Assembly (NCBI RefSeq): GCF_003014485.1
Contig: NZ_PYGA01000009.1
Span: 124,001 to 188,000, forward strand
From: Murinocardiopsis flavida
Lineage (GTDB): Bacteria; Actinomycetota; Actinomycetes; Streptosporangiales; Streptosporangiaceae
Direction of reading: 5' to 3'
DNA: 64,000 nucleotides
Positions within the stretch are counted from its first letter, which is position 1, and every line of letters starts with the position of its first letter. The notes beneath the pieces were generated by a model. The model ran no database searches. It was not told where the DNA came from and saw nothing but the letters and a program-made list of their open reading frames with translations. Shown here piece by piece: positions 56,903 through 64,000 of the stretch. The position numbers and the translations under genes were made by a program.

Positions 56903-58021
56903 GTGGCTGACGACGACCCCGCAGAGCAGATCAAGGAACTTTCGGCGACCCTCGCGAGCGTCGAGTCCGTCATGGACCTCGACGCCAAGCGCACCGAGAT
57001 CGAGCAGTTGCGCGAGCAGTCGGCAGACCCCGACCTGTGGAGCGACCAGGACAACGCCCAGAAGGTCACCCGTCGGCTGTCGTGGCTGGAGTCCGAGGTC
57101 AACCGGGTCAAGACCATCAGCCAGCGGCTCGAAGACCTCGCCGTGCTGTTCGAACTCGCCGCGAGCGAGGACGACCCCGACACCCGCACCGAGGCCGACA
57201 CCGAGCTCGGATCGCTGCGCAAGGACGTCGGCGAACTCGAGGTGCGCACGCTGCTCAGCGGCCCCTACGACGAACGCGAGGCACTGGTCAGCATCAACTC
57301 CCAGGCCGGCGGCGTCGACGCGGCCGACTGGGCGCAGATGCTCCAGCGCATGTACCTGCGGTGGGCCGAGACCCGCGGCTACCCCACCGATGTCTACGAG
57401 ACCTCCTACGCCGAAGAAGCCGGCATCAAGTCCACCACCTTCGCGGTCCGGGCGCCGTTCGCCTACGGCACGCTGCGCGGCGAGCACGGCACCCACCGGC
57501 TCGTGCGCATCTCGCCGTTCGACAACCAGAGCCGCCGCCAGACCTCCTTCGCTGGGGTCGACGTCGTCCCGGTCGTCGAGCAGAGCGACCACATCGACAT
57601 CGACGAGTCCGAGCTGCGCATCGACGTCTACCGGTCCAGCGGGCCCGGCGGGCAGGGCGTCAACACCACCGACTCCGCCGTGCGAATCACCCACCTCCCC
57701 TCGGGCATCGTCGTCTCGTGCCAGAACGAGCGCTCCCAGATCCAGAACCGGGCCACGGCCATGAACGTCCTCCAGGCGAAGCTGCTGGAGCGCAAGCGCC
57801 AGGAGGAGCGCGCCGAGATCGACGAGCTCCGCGGCGAAGGCGCACGGAGCTGGGGCACGCAGATGCGCAACTACGTCCTGCACCCCTACCAGAGCGTCAA
57901 GGACGTCCGCACCGGATATGAGACCGGTAACACCGGCGCGGTGCTCGACGGCGACATCGACGAACTCATCGACGCCGAGATCCGCTGGATGCGCAGCAGG
58001 GAGCGCGGCGAGGACGTGTAG
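56903..58021 (+). CDS. prfB: Peptide chain release factor 2
   Basis: 372 residues. The class-I release factor catalytic loop [18 protein letters not shown] (GGQ) hydrolyses peptidyl-tRNA at UGA/UAA. The codon-recognition region contains the stop-discriminating tripeptide in the usual RF2 place ([15 protein letters not shown]). The frame is continuous: no internal TGA frameshift site as in enteric prfB. GTG 56903, leaderless. Upstream of ftsE, as in most actinobacteria. Confidence 0.97.
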   Translation: MADDDPAEQIKELSATLASVESVMDLDAKRTEIEQLREQSADPDLWSDQDNAQKVTRRLSWLESEVNRVKTISQRLEDLAVLFELAASEDDPDTRTEADTELGSLRKDVGELEVRTLLSGPYDEREALVSINSQAGGVDAADWAQMLQRMYLRWAETRGYPTDVYETSYAEEAGIKSTTFAVRAPFAYGTLRGEHGTHRLVRISPFDNQSRRQTSFAGVDVVPVVEQSDHIDIDESELRIDVYRSSGPGGQGVNTTDSAVRITHLPSGIVVSCQNERSQIQNRATAMNVLQAKLLERKRQEERAEIDELRGEGARSWGTQMRNYVLHPYQSVKDVRTGYETGNTGAVLDGDIDELIDAEIRWMRSRERGEDV

Positions 58022-58397
58022 CGCGGGGCCGCGGCCGTTGCCCCGGTCCGCCTGCCGACCGGGCGTCCCGCAGCGCCGGTATGCGTGAATGTTACCGACG
58101 GTTGACATTTCCGATATGCTCGGACGCGCTGTTCATGATGCCGCTGTGGCACAGCGGCGATGCAGCGGTGATCGGTCGACCGCCCAGTGTGGCGCGCCGA
58201 CTACAGCCCGGACAGCGATCCGGACCATCTCCCGGACAGCCCCGGACACCAGTGCCGGGCAATGCTCCGGACAAAGACTGGACATTCCGGGTTGCGATCA
58301 CCTCTACACTGTCGTTTGGCCCTGTGGCCGGTACTGCCCTCGCGGGTTCCGACACCCGTGCGGGCGCCCCAACCTTCGAGAACCTTGTGATGCTCCT
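58022..58397. other. 376-bp gap between prfB and ftsE
   Basis: No gene. It contains a near-palindrome at 58089-58108 (ATGTTACCG A CGGTTGACAT), a TATGCT box at 58115-58120 with a weak TTACCG 17 bp upstream, and the CCGGACA array at 58208-58284. The promoter for ftsE is probably here. Confidence 0.45.
58208..58284. repeat. Seven CCGGACA boxes at 10-13 bp spacing upstream of ftsE
   Basis: Boxes start at 58208, 58220, 58232, 58242, 58255, 58267 and 58278 (variants CCGGACC, CCGGGCA, CTGGACA). Either a degenerate minisatellite or a multi-site operator. Confidence 0.65.
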
Positions 58398-59087
58398 GTG
58401 ATCCATTTCGATACCGTCACCAAGGGCTACCCGACCCAGAAGCGCCCTGCGCTCGACAGCGTCTCGATCGCCGTCGAAAAGGGCGAGTTCGTGTTCCTCG
58501 TTGGCCCCTCAGGGTCGGGCAAGTCCACGTTCCTCCGGCTGGTCCTCAAAGAGGAGAAGCCGTCCAAGGGCAGAGTGCACGTCGCCGGTAAGGACCTCGC
58601 GCGCCTGTCCAACTGGAAGGTGCCGCACCTGCGCCGCCGCATCGGCTGCGTCTTCCAGGACTTCCGGCTGCTGCCCAACAAGAACGTCTTCGAGAACGTC
58701 GCGTTCGCGCTGGAGGTCATCGGCAAGCCCCGCCGGTTCATCCGCAAGGTCGTCCCGGAGGTCGTCGAACTCGTCGGCCTCGAAGGCAAGTCCGACCGGA
58801 TGCCCGATGAGCTGTCAGGCGGTGAGCAGCAGCGCGTCGCCATCGCCCGCGCGTTCGTCAACCGCCCGCAGATCCTGCTGGCCGACGAGCCCACCGGCAA
58901 CATCGACCCGGCCACCTCGATCGGCATCATGAAGGTGCTCGACCGAATCAACCGCACCGGCACCACCGTCGTCATGGCGACACACGACGCCGCCATTGTC
59001 GACTCGATGCGCAAGCGCGTCATCGAACTCGAAGAGGGCCACGTCGTGCGGGACCAGTCGCGCGGCGTCTACGGCCAGGCGTACTAG
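58398..59087 (+). CDS. ftsE: Cell-division ABC ATPase FtsE
   Basis: 229 residues. Walker [13 protein letters not shown]-loop [20 protein letters not shown], signature [14 protein letters not shown], Walker [13 protein letters not shown] and switch His in MATHDA. With FtsX it couples division to peptidoglycan hydrolases. GTG 58398. FtsX follows after an 81-bp spacer that holds a strong hairpin. Confidence 0.97.
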   Translation: MIHFDTVTKGYPTQKRPALDSVSIAVEKGEFVFLVGPSGSGKSTFLRLVLKEEKPSKGRVHVAGKDLARLSNWKVPHLRRRIGCVFQDFRLLPNKNVFENVAFALEVIGKPRRFIRKVVPEVVELVGLEGKSDRMPDELSGGEQQRVAIARAFVNRPQILLADEPTGNIDPATSIGIMKVLDRINRTGTTVVMATHDAAIVDSMRKRVIELEEGHVVRDQSRGVYGQAY

Positions 59088-59113
59088 GAGTACGCGCCGC
59101 CCGCGCGTACTCC
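59087..59113 (+). terminator. Hairpin between ftsE and ftsX
   Basis: GGAGTACGCGC / CGCCC loop / GCGCGTACTCC: a perfect 11-bp stem beginning on the last base of the ftsE stop. It may be an attenuator or RNA-processing/stability element within the operon rather than a full terminator. Confidence 0.6.
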
Positions 59114-59168
59114 GCGGCGCTGGTCGCAGCAGCGCGGCGAAGCCCACAAGGATGGACCTTTACACATC

Positions 59169-60077
59169 ATGCGTGCACAGTTCGTAATCTCTGAGATCTG
59201 GATCGGCCTACGCCGAAACCTCACCATGACCATCGCGGTGATCACCACGGTGGCCATCTCCCTCGCCCTTTTCGGCGGCGGCCTGCTCATCAACTCCCAG
59301 GTCTCCGAAATGCGCAAGTTCTGGGACGAGCGGATCTCGATCACCATCTACCTGTGCAATGACCTCTCTCCGAACAAGGAGTGCGAGGAGAACGGTCCGG
59401 CCACGAAGGACGACACGAACAAGCTCGAAGCCGACCTGAAGGCCATGCCCGAGGTCTCCGACGTCCAGTACGTCACGGCCGAAGAGGCGTGGACCGACTT
59501 CCAGGAGCGGTTCGCCAACAACAAGGCGATGGTCGACGCCACCCAGGAAGGCGACCTGCCCGCCAACTTCCGGGTCCAGTTGCAGGACCCCACGAAGTAC
59601 GAGCAGGTGCAGGACTCCGTCCAGGGCCGCGCGGGGGTCGACTCGATCTCCAACGACAAGAACGTCCTCGACCAGTTCTTCGGGCTCCTCGACGGGCTCA
59701 AGTGGGCCGCGCTGACCGTGGCGTTCATCCAGCTCGCCGCAGCGGCGCTCCTCATCGGCAACACCATCCGGCTGTCGGCGTACAGCCGGCGCAGGGAGAC
59801 CGGCATCATGCGGCTCGTCGGTGCGTCGAACTTCTACATCCAGCTGCCATTCCTGCTGGAGGGCGCCATCGCCGGGCTCATCGGCGGTATCTTCGCATCG
59901 GGCTTCATCGTGGCGGCCAACTACTTCCTGCTGTCGCGGATCCAGTCCTGGTTCAACTTCGACACCCAGTTGGGCGCGGGCTCGCTGCTCTACGTCATCG
60001 GGGTGTCGATGATCCTGGGGATCCTGCTGTGCACCGTCGCCTCCTTCCTGACACTGCGGCGCTACCTGCGGGTGTGA
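59169..60077 (+). CDS. ftsX: Cell-division membrane protein FtsX
   Basis: 302 residues, four membrane segments: one near the start (NLTMTIAVITTVAISLALFGGGLL), a large extracytoplasmic loop carrying two cysteines (YLCNDLSPNKECEENG), then three helices at the C-terminal end (WAALTVAFIQLAAAALLIG, LEGAIAGLIGGIFASGFIVAANYF, LLYVIGVSMILGILLCTVASFL). The loop binds extracellular hydrolases or their activators. ATG 59169; AAGGA lies rather far upstream. Confidence 0.96.
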   Translation: MRAQFVISEIWIGLRRNLTMTIAVITTVAISLALFGGGLLINSQVSEMRKFWDERISITIYLCNDLSPNKECEENGPATKDDTNKLEADLKAMPEVSDVQYVTAEEAWTDFQERFANNKAMVDATQEGDLPANFRVQLQDPTKYEQVQDSVQGRAGVDSISNDKNVLDQFFGLLDGLKWAALTVAFIQLAAAALLIGNTIRLSAYSRRRETGIMRLVGASNFYIQLPFLLEGAIAGLIGGIFASGFIVAANYFLLSRIQSWFNFDTQLGAGSLLYVIGVSMILGILLCTVASFLTLRRYLRV

Positions 60078-60156
60078 GGGGCGCCGCCGCAGCGGGCGGC
60101 GGGGCGCGGGCGGCCCGATAGGCGGCTCGACGTGACTTGGCTGGAAGGGGTTCGCA

Positions 60157-60621
60157 GTGCCACGGGAGAAGGGGCGGAAACTCATCGCCCAGAACCGCCG
60201 TGCCCGGCACGAGTACCACATCGACGACACCTACGAGGCGGGCCTGGTCCTCACCGGCACCGAAGTGAAATCGCTCCGGGCCGGGCGCGCCTCACTGGTC
60301 GACGGCTTCGCCCAGGTGAAGAATGGCGAAGTGTGGTTGGAGAACGTGCACATTCCCGAGTACTCGCACGGAACGTGGACGAACCACTCCGCACGCAGAC
60401 CGCGTAAGCTGCTCCTGCACCGCGAGCAGATCGAGAAGCTCATCGGCAAGACCCGCGAATCCGGCCGTACCCTCGTACCGCTGTCCCTGTACTTCGTCGA
60501 CGGCACGGCCAAGGTCGAACTCGCACTTGCTCGCGGAAAGCGCGAGTACGACAAACGCCACGACATCGCCGAGCGCGAGGCGGCGCGCGACGTCGAGCGC
60601 GCCCTTCGCCGCCGACGCTGA
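60157..60621 (+). CDS. smpB: tmRNA-binding protein SmpB
   Basis: 154 residues, standard length. Oligonucleotide-binding fold with [57 protein letters not shown], and the basic C-terminal tail ([27 protein letters not shown]) that reads the empty mRNA channel. Partner of the tmRNA at 63182. GTG 60157 with GGAAGGGG upstream. Confidence 0.98.
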   Translation: MPREKGRKLIAQNRRARHEYHIDDTYEAGLVLTGTEVKSLRAGRASLVDGFAQVKNGEVWLENVHIPEYSHGTWTNHSARRPRKLLLHREQIEKLIGKTRESGRTLVPLSLYFVDGTAKVELALARGKREYDKRHDIAEREAARDVERALRRRR

Positions 60622-60721
60622 CGGGCCCGCCCGCCGAGCCGCCCCACGGCGCTTCGGTCCGGTCTTCGGTCCGCCGGTTCACCGGTGCATTCCCACCGGT
60701 TCATTCGAAAGGACGACCTGG

Positions 60722-62701
60722 GTGTTCCCCCGTCACCTCCTTCGAGTCGCCGCCGCGGTGTGCGGTACCGCGATGGTCGCGGTCACCGCCGGCTGCGCGG
60801 CCGAACCCAGCCCGGAGATCGCCGTACGCTCCTTCCTGATCGAATGGCAGTCCGGCAGGTACGACGAGGCGGCCCGGTACACCAACGGCTCGGCGGGCGG
60901 CGTCGCCGCCGCGCTGGAGGACGTCCACGACCAGCTCGACCTCGCGGCGCTCCGGCTGGGCCTGGGCCGCATCGAGAAGGACGGCGACACCGCGACCGCC
61001 GAGTTCTCCCTCCAGGCCGACCTCGGCATCGGCGACCCCGTGTGGAACTACACCGGGTCGATGCCCCTCGAACGCAGCGCGCAGGGCTGGGCCATCGACT
61101 GGTCGCCGTCCGTCGTCCACCCCGACCTGGGCGCGGGCGAGCGCATGGCGGTCAGCTACGACGTCCCCGACCGCGGGCAGATCTTCGACCGCTCCGGCAC
61201 CCCGCTCGTCGGCAAGAGCAAGGTGACCGCGTTCGGCGTCCGACCCTCGGGGATGGACGACAAGGAGGACGGCGTCTCGCGCCTCGCGAAGCTCCTCGGC
61301 GAAGACCCCGACCCCCTGCTCAACCGGGTGCGGTCGGCGCCGTCCGAGGAGTTCCAGCCGCTGGTCCTGATGCGGCGCAAGGACGTCGACAAGTCGCTGC
61401 TCGCCGACGCCAAGCGCATCCCCGGCGTGCAGACCGCGGAGATCGGCATGCAGCTGAACCCCAAGGCCGCAGGGGCGCTGGTCGGCGAGGTCGCCGGCAC
61501 CGCCGAGCACAAGGTGTCATCGCGGGTGTCGGGGCCCTACCAGGCTGGCGACACCGTGGGCCTGAGCGGCCTCCAGAGCGTCTACCAGCAGCGCCTCGCC
61601 GGCACCGCCACCACGAAGGTCGTCAGCCTCGACGAGAAGGGCGACCAGACCGACGTCCTCAAGGAATGGCCGGGGGTCGAGAGCGGGTCGCTGAAGACCA
61701 CCGTCGACGCCAAGGCGCAGAAGGCCGCCGAGAAGTCCCTGGCCGACACCCCCGGCCGGGCGTACCTCACCGCCGTGCACGCACCGACCGGCGAGGTCCT
61801 CGCCGCCGCGGGCCGGCCCAACCGCTTCGACAACGACGGCGCGTTCACCCAGGAGTACCTGCCCGGCGAGACCTTCACCATGATCACCGCGGCGTCCATG
61901 CTCGGCGGTGACGGCCTCAAGACCGACGGCAGGGTGCCCTGCCCGCAGCAGCGCAAGGTCGGCGACCGCACGTTCACCAACCCCAGCAACGGCGCGCTGG
62001 GCGGCGCGCCCGACAACCCCTACGCCGACCCCGACATGGAGCGCAACTTCGCGTTCTCCTGCGCCACGTCGTTCGCCTCGCTGGCGGACAAGGCCGACCC
62101 CGAGAAGCTCGCCCGCACCGCGGCCGACTTCGGTGTCGGCGCCGACTGGCGGCTGTCGGTGCCGACCTTCAGCGGCGAGGTCGACCTCGGCGCCGACCCC
62201 TCCAAGGGCGACCTCGCCGCGGTGATGGTCGGCTCCGACGGCGTCAAGGTCAGCCCCCTCACCATGGCGCTGGCGGCCGGCGCCGTGGCCGACGGCACGT
62301 GGCACGCCCCCGAGCTCGTCGCGGGCAGCGACCGCAGGGAGCACGGCGAGGAGGGTGCCGCGCTCGACCCCGCCATGCTCAAGGACCTGCGCGCCATGAT
62401 GCGCGCCTCCGTCGAGAACGGCAGCGCCACGGGTGTCGAGGGCTCCGGGCAGGACCCGGTCTACGCCCAGACCGGCACCGCCGAGCAGAACATCGACGGC
62501 AAGAAGGTCTCCGTTCAGTGGTTCGTCGGCTACCAGGGCGACGTCGCGTTCGCCGCCGCCGCCGAAGTCGACCCAGCGGTGCGCCTGATGAACCAGCACG
62601 CCGTCGACGCCGCCGGGACCTTCCTCCAGGAGCTGCCCGACGACTTCACCGGCAAGAGCCCCGGCGGCGGCGCGCGCGAGCACAGCCGCTCCGAGAACTG
62701 A
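60722..62701 (+). CDS. PBP-like lipoprotein with all three catalytic motifs altered
   Basis: 659 residues. Signal peptide and lipobox VTAGC. An NTF2-like MecA_N domain (PSPEIAVRSFLIEWQSGRYDEAARYT) is followed by a PBP dimerisation domain (DRGQIFDRSGTPLVGKSKV) and a transpeptidase fold. Where active enzymes have PGSTFK this protein has PGETFT (Ser to Glu383, Lys to Thr386); SxN is SCA (446-448); KTG is QTG (Gln583). It therefore cannot act as a serine transpeptidase or bind beta-lactam covalently in the usual way. The fold is otherwise well kept. GTG 60722, AAGGA upstream. The stop lies in a 15-bp repeat array. Confidence 0.88.
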   Translation: MFPRHLLRVAAAVCGTAMVAVTAGCAAEPSPEIAVRSFLIEWQSGRYDEAARYTNGSAGGVAAALEDVHDQLDLAALRLGLGRIEKDGDTATAEFSLQADLGIGDPVWNYTGSMPLERSAQGWAIDWSPSVVHPDLGAGERMAVSYDVPDRGQIFDRSGTPLVGKSKVTAFGVRPSGMDDKEDGVSRLAKLLGEDPDPLLNRVRSAPSEEFQPLVLMRRKDVDKSLLADAKRIPGVQTAEIGMQLNPKAAGALVGEVAGTAEHKVSSRVSGPYQAGDTVGLSGLQSVYQQRLAGTATTKVVSLDEKGDQTDVLKEWPGVESGSLKTTVDAKAQKAAEKSLADTPGRAYLTAVHAPTGEVLAAAGRPNRFDNDGAFTQEYLPGETFTMITAASMLGGDGLKTDGRVPCPQQRKVGDRTFTNPSNGALGGAPDNPYADPDMERNFAFSCATSFASLADKADPEKLARTAADFGVGADWRLSVPTFSGEVDLGADPSKGDLAAVMVGSDGVKVSPLTMALAAGAVADGTWHAPELVAGSDRREHGEEGAALDPAMLKDLRAMMRASVENGSATGVEGSGQDPVYAQTGTAEQNIDGKKVSVQWFVGYQGDVAFAAAAEVDPAVRLMNQHAVDAAGTFLQELPDDFTGKSPGGGAREHSRSEN

Positions 62702-62746
62702 CGCTCTGAGAACCGGCGCTCCGAGAACCGGCGCTCCGAGAACCGG
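62687..62746. repeat. Four 15-bp units covering the PBP-like gene stop
   Basis: CGCTCCGAGAACTGA (containing the stop) followed by CGCTCTGAGAACCGG and two copies of CGCTCCGAGAACCGG. The last four codons of the gene are thus repeated downstream, with the stop replaced by CGG. Confidence 0.9.
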
Positions 62747-63181
62747 GCAGGGGCAGGGCCGCCGGGTCGGCGGGTGCCTGACTGTTCTGCCGGGAGGCTG
62801 AGCCGATGGGGAACTGAGCTACCGGGGAACCGGGCTGCCGGGTAACTGGGCTGCGGGGCAACCTTTTTGGCCGTTCGGCGCGTCTTCACCTATGACTGCG
62901 CCGCGACGGTGGTTGCGGCGGGCAGTCCAATGAACAGGTCCTCGACTCGGGGGAGACCTGTTCTTCCGAAAGGCCGGCCCGACCCTGCCGGCCGCCCTCG
63001 CGGAGGGCGTCGACGGTTCCCGTCCGCCCCCGCGAGGGCCTTCCCCCCGGGGATCGCCCCCGCGGATCGCCGCGATACGGGAATCGAATTGGCTCCGGAG
63101 CTGTTGACGCTGTAGCGTGGGAACACCGGGGACGTGCTGCGTCCCCGCGCGCGGCCCCTCGGGGTCGTTGAAAAATCCACA
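62747..63181. other. Gene-free region upstream of ssrA
   Basis: GC-rich, with small frames on both strands that lack ribosome sites or family features. Contains the likely ssrA promoter (63089-63118) and a short hairpin GGGGACG/CGTCCCC near 63130-63150 in the 5' leader. Confidence 0.5.
63089..63118 (+). promoter_or_regulatory. Probable ssrA promoter
   Basis: TTGGCT (63089-63094), 18-bp spacer, TAGCGT (63113-63118). Transcription near 63125 would leave a leader of nearly 60 bases to be removed when the tmRNA 5' end is processed. Confidence 0.45.
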
Positions 63182-63553
63182 GGGGGTGATCGGTTTCGAC
63201 TTCGGTAGTCGTTATATGGAGAAGCGTGCCGAGGGTTGTGGTTGTGACCTCGTTAATCCTGCAATCGCGTAAATATCAAGTGCCAATTCTAAGCGCACTG
63301 AGTTCGCTCTCGCTGCCTAAGCGATAGCAACTCTGTCGGCCTGGACCCGTCCCCGGTTCAGGACCCGGCATCGTTATGGGGACTTACCGGTCAGATCAGG
63401 CCACGGGGCCTGACTGGGACATTTTCGTGGCTGGGCTTGTCAGCGACTTGTTCGCGAGAGCGCTGGGGCCAAGTAGAACGATAAGCGAACTGCGCACGGA
63501 GAAGTCCTGTAGCACTGCGGAAGGACGCGGGTTCGATTCCCGCCACCTCCACC
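63182..63553 (+). ncRNA. ssrA: Transfer-messenger RNA
   Basis: Rescues stalled ribosomes with SmpB. The 5' end GGGGGTG pairs with CACCTCC (63544-63550) to form the acceptor stem, with one G-U pair; the T arm is CGGGTTCGATTCCCG. GGTTTCGACTTCGG near the start is typical. The tag frame starts at GCC 63282 and ends at TAA 63318-63320, encoding ANSKRTEFALAA. The genome continues ACCC, so the terminal A of CCA is added after transcription. From memory this tag equals that of Thermobifida fusca. Confidence 0.97.
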
Positions 63554-63556
63554 CTA

Positions 63557-63622
63557 AAGAAGAGCCTCTGACCTGCAAGATTGCGCCGTCGCAATTGTGC
63601 AGCAGTGTCAGAGGCTCTTCTT
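63557..63622 (+). terminator. Terminator of ssrA with nested hairpin
   Basis: Perfect 16-bp outer stem (63557-63572 / 63607-63622) enclosing a second hairpin ATTGCG/CGCAAT (63580-63595). Confidence 0.85.
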
Positions 63623-63677
63623 GTGTTGCGCCCCGCGTGGGCGTCAGAGGGGCCGGTTCACCGCCCCGGCGCCGGGG

Positions 63678-64000
63678 TCAGCACTTGTAGGACTCGATGT
63701 CGATGTCGTGGTGGTTCCACACCTTGTACCAGGTGGTCCTCTTGGGCGTGTGGGTGGACATGTCGGCGTCCTCCTCCCCGTCCCAGTTCCACTGCACCTT
63801 CATCGTGCAGCCGCCCTTCACCTTGAAGGTGTCGGTGTCCTTGTACGCCGACTCGTAGGAGTGCTCGCCCGGCTTCAGGGACTGCTGCGGCGAGTCGTTC
63901 CCGCACGTCGGTCCGCCCGGGTGCGGCGAGGTGTCGTCGCCGCACCAGTTCTTCCCGACCCGGACGTTGCTCTTCGACCGGTTCTGGATCTCGCTGTACC
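63678..64000 (-). CDS. Unknown secreted-type protein, 5' end missing
   Basis: A minus-strand frame enters from beyond the window and ends at TGA 63678, giving 106 visible residues. Sequence includes NVRVGKNWCGDDT, GGPTCGNDS, GEHSYESAYKDTDTFKVKGGCTMKVQWNWDG and DIDIESYKC at the end. Four cysteines and many Lys/Asp/Trp residues suggest a small disulphide-bonded extracellular protein. Not recognised. It faces the ssrA terminator. Confidence 0.65.
   Translation of the reverse strand, partial: YSEIQNRSKSNVRVGKNWCGDDTSPHPGGPTCGNDSPQQSLKPGEHSYESAYKDTDTFKVKGGCTMKVQWNWDGEEDADMSTHTPKRTTWYKVWNHHDIDIESYKC

Noticed and set aside
56903-58021. Programmed frameshift in prfB
   Set aside because: The reading frame is continuous from GTG to stop, with no internal TGA.
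50426-58108. Minus-strand open frame of 2560 codons
   Set aside because: It lies antisense to glutamate dehydrogenase, the TPR gene and prfB, all certain genes. GC-rich codon bias keeps the opposite frame free of stops; the translation has no domain.
62867-63180. Small open frames on both strands upstream of ssrA
   Set aside because: Low-complexity Arg/Pro-rich translations with no ribosome site; they overlap the ssrA promoter and leader.
63553-63678. Prophage attachment site at the ssrA 3' end
   Set aside because: ssrA is a common integration site, but no integrase, direct repeat of the T arm or phage gene is visible before the window ends.
63376-63690. Open frames within ssrA
   Set aside because: They overlap the mature tmRNA and its terminator; no coding features.

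Overview
The window is chromosomal DNA of a high-GC actinobacterium. The strongest lineage clues are the tmRNA tag ANSKRTEFALAA (from memory the same as Thermobifida fusca; not searched), the block mtrA-mtrB-lpqB-comF-hpf-response regulator-secA, the block prfB-ftsE-ftsX-smpB-ssrA, the giant NAD-dependent glutamate dehydrogenase and a DasR-like GlcNAc/PTS locus. I infer a member of the Nocardiopsaceae or a close relative, without assigning a genus.

Layout. 1-5870: a truncated Fic-like protein, an acyltransferase-3/SGNH membrane protein, an IclR regulator divergent from a histidine-ammonia-lyase-fold protein that lacks its cofactor triad, and a MerR regulator. 6013-8727: two adenosylhomocysteinase paralogues in tandem, one long and one short archaeal/Thermotoga-like. 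8755-20964: an RDD/SpoIIM/DUF58/MoxR/DUF4350/DUF4129/membrane-protein cluster, interrupted by an accessory islet (antitoxin plus PIN toxin, orphan DUF397, STAND NB-ARC/TPR ATPase, TetR, VOC). 21579-26917: mtrA-mtrB-lpqB and a ComF-like gene. 27609-33414: hpf, a NarL-type regulator, secA and a RibD-like reductase. 33602-42802: a GlcNAc-type PTS (EIIC, EIIB, EIIA, EI) with a DasR-like GntR regulator, a SIS-domain deaminase/isomerase, a HAD phosphatase and a NagZ-like lipoprotein. Together these could release, import, phosphorylate and deaminate amino sugars. 42886-50245: a Zur-box-controlled AztD lipoprotein, an acyl-CoA dehydrogenase, two HAD proteins, a DUF6912-like protein and an unknown coiled-coil membrane protein. 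50717-63553: glutamate dehydrogenase, TPR protein, prfB, ftsE, ftsX, smpB, a PBP-like lipoprotein whose three catalytic motifs are all altered, and ssrA. A truncated secreted protein ends the window.

Many genes overlap by 1-4 bases or start on GTG/TTG. Several appear leaderless (antitoxin, prfB, acyl-CoA dehydrogenase), and two seem to start at CTG or ATT.

The most unusual signal is structural. Short tandem arrays (units of 7-17 bp) sit exactly on, or directly after, the stop codons of at least six genes, and the stop triplet is often part of the repeated unit. Related arrays occur in intergenic leaders with 11-bp or about 12-bp spacing, and inside coding linkers.
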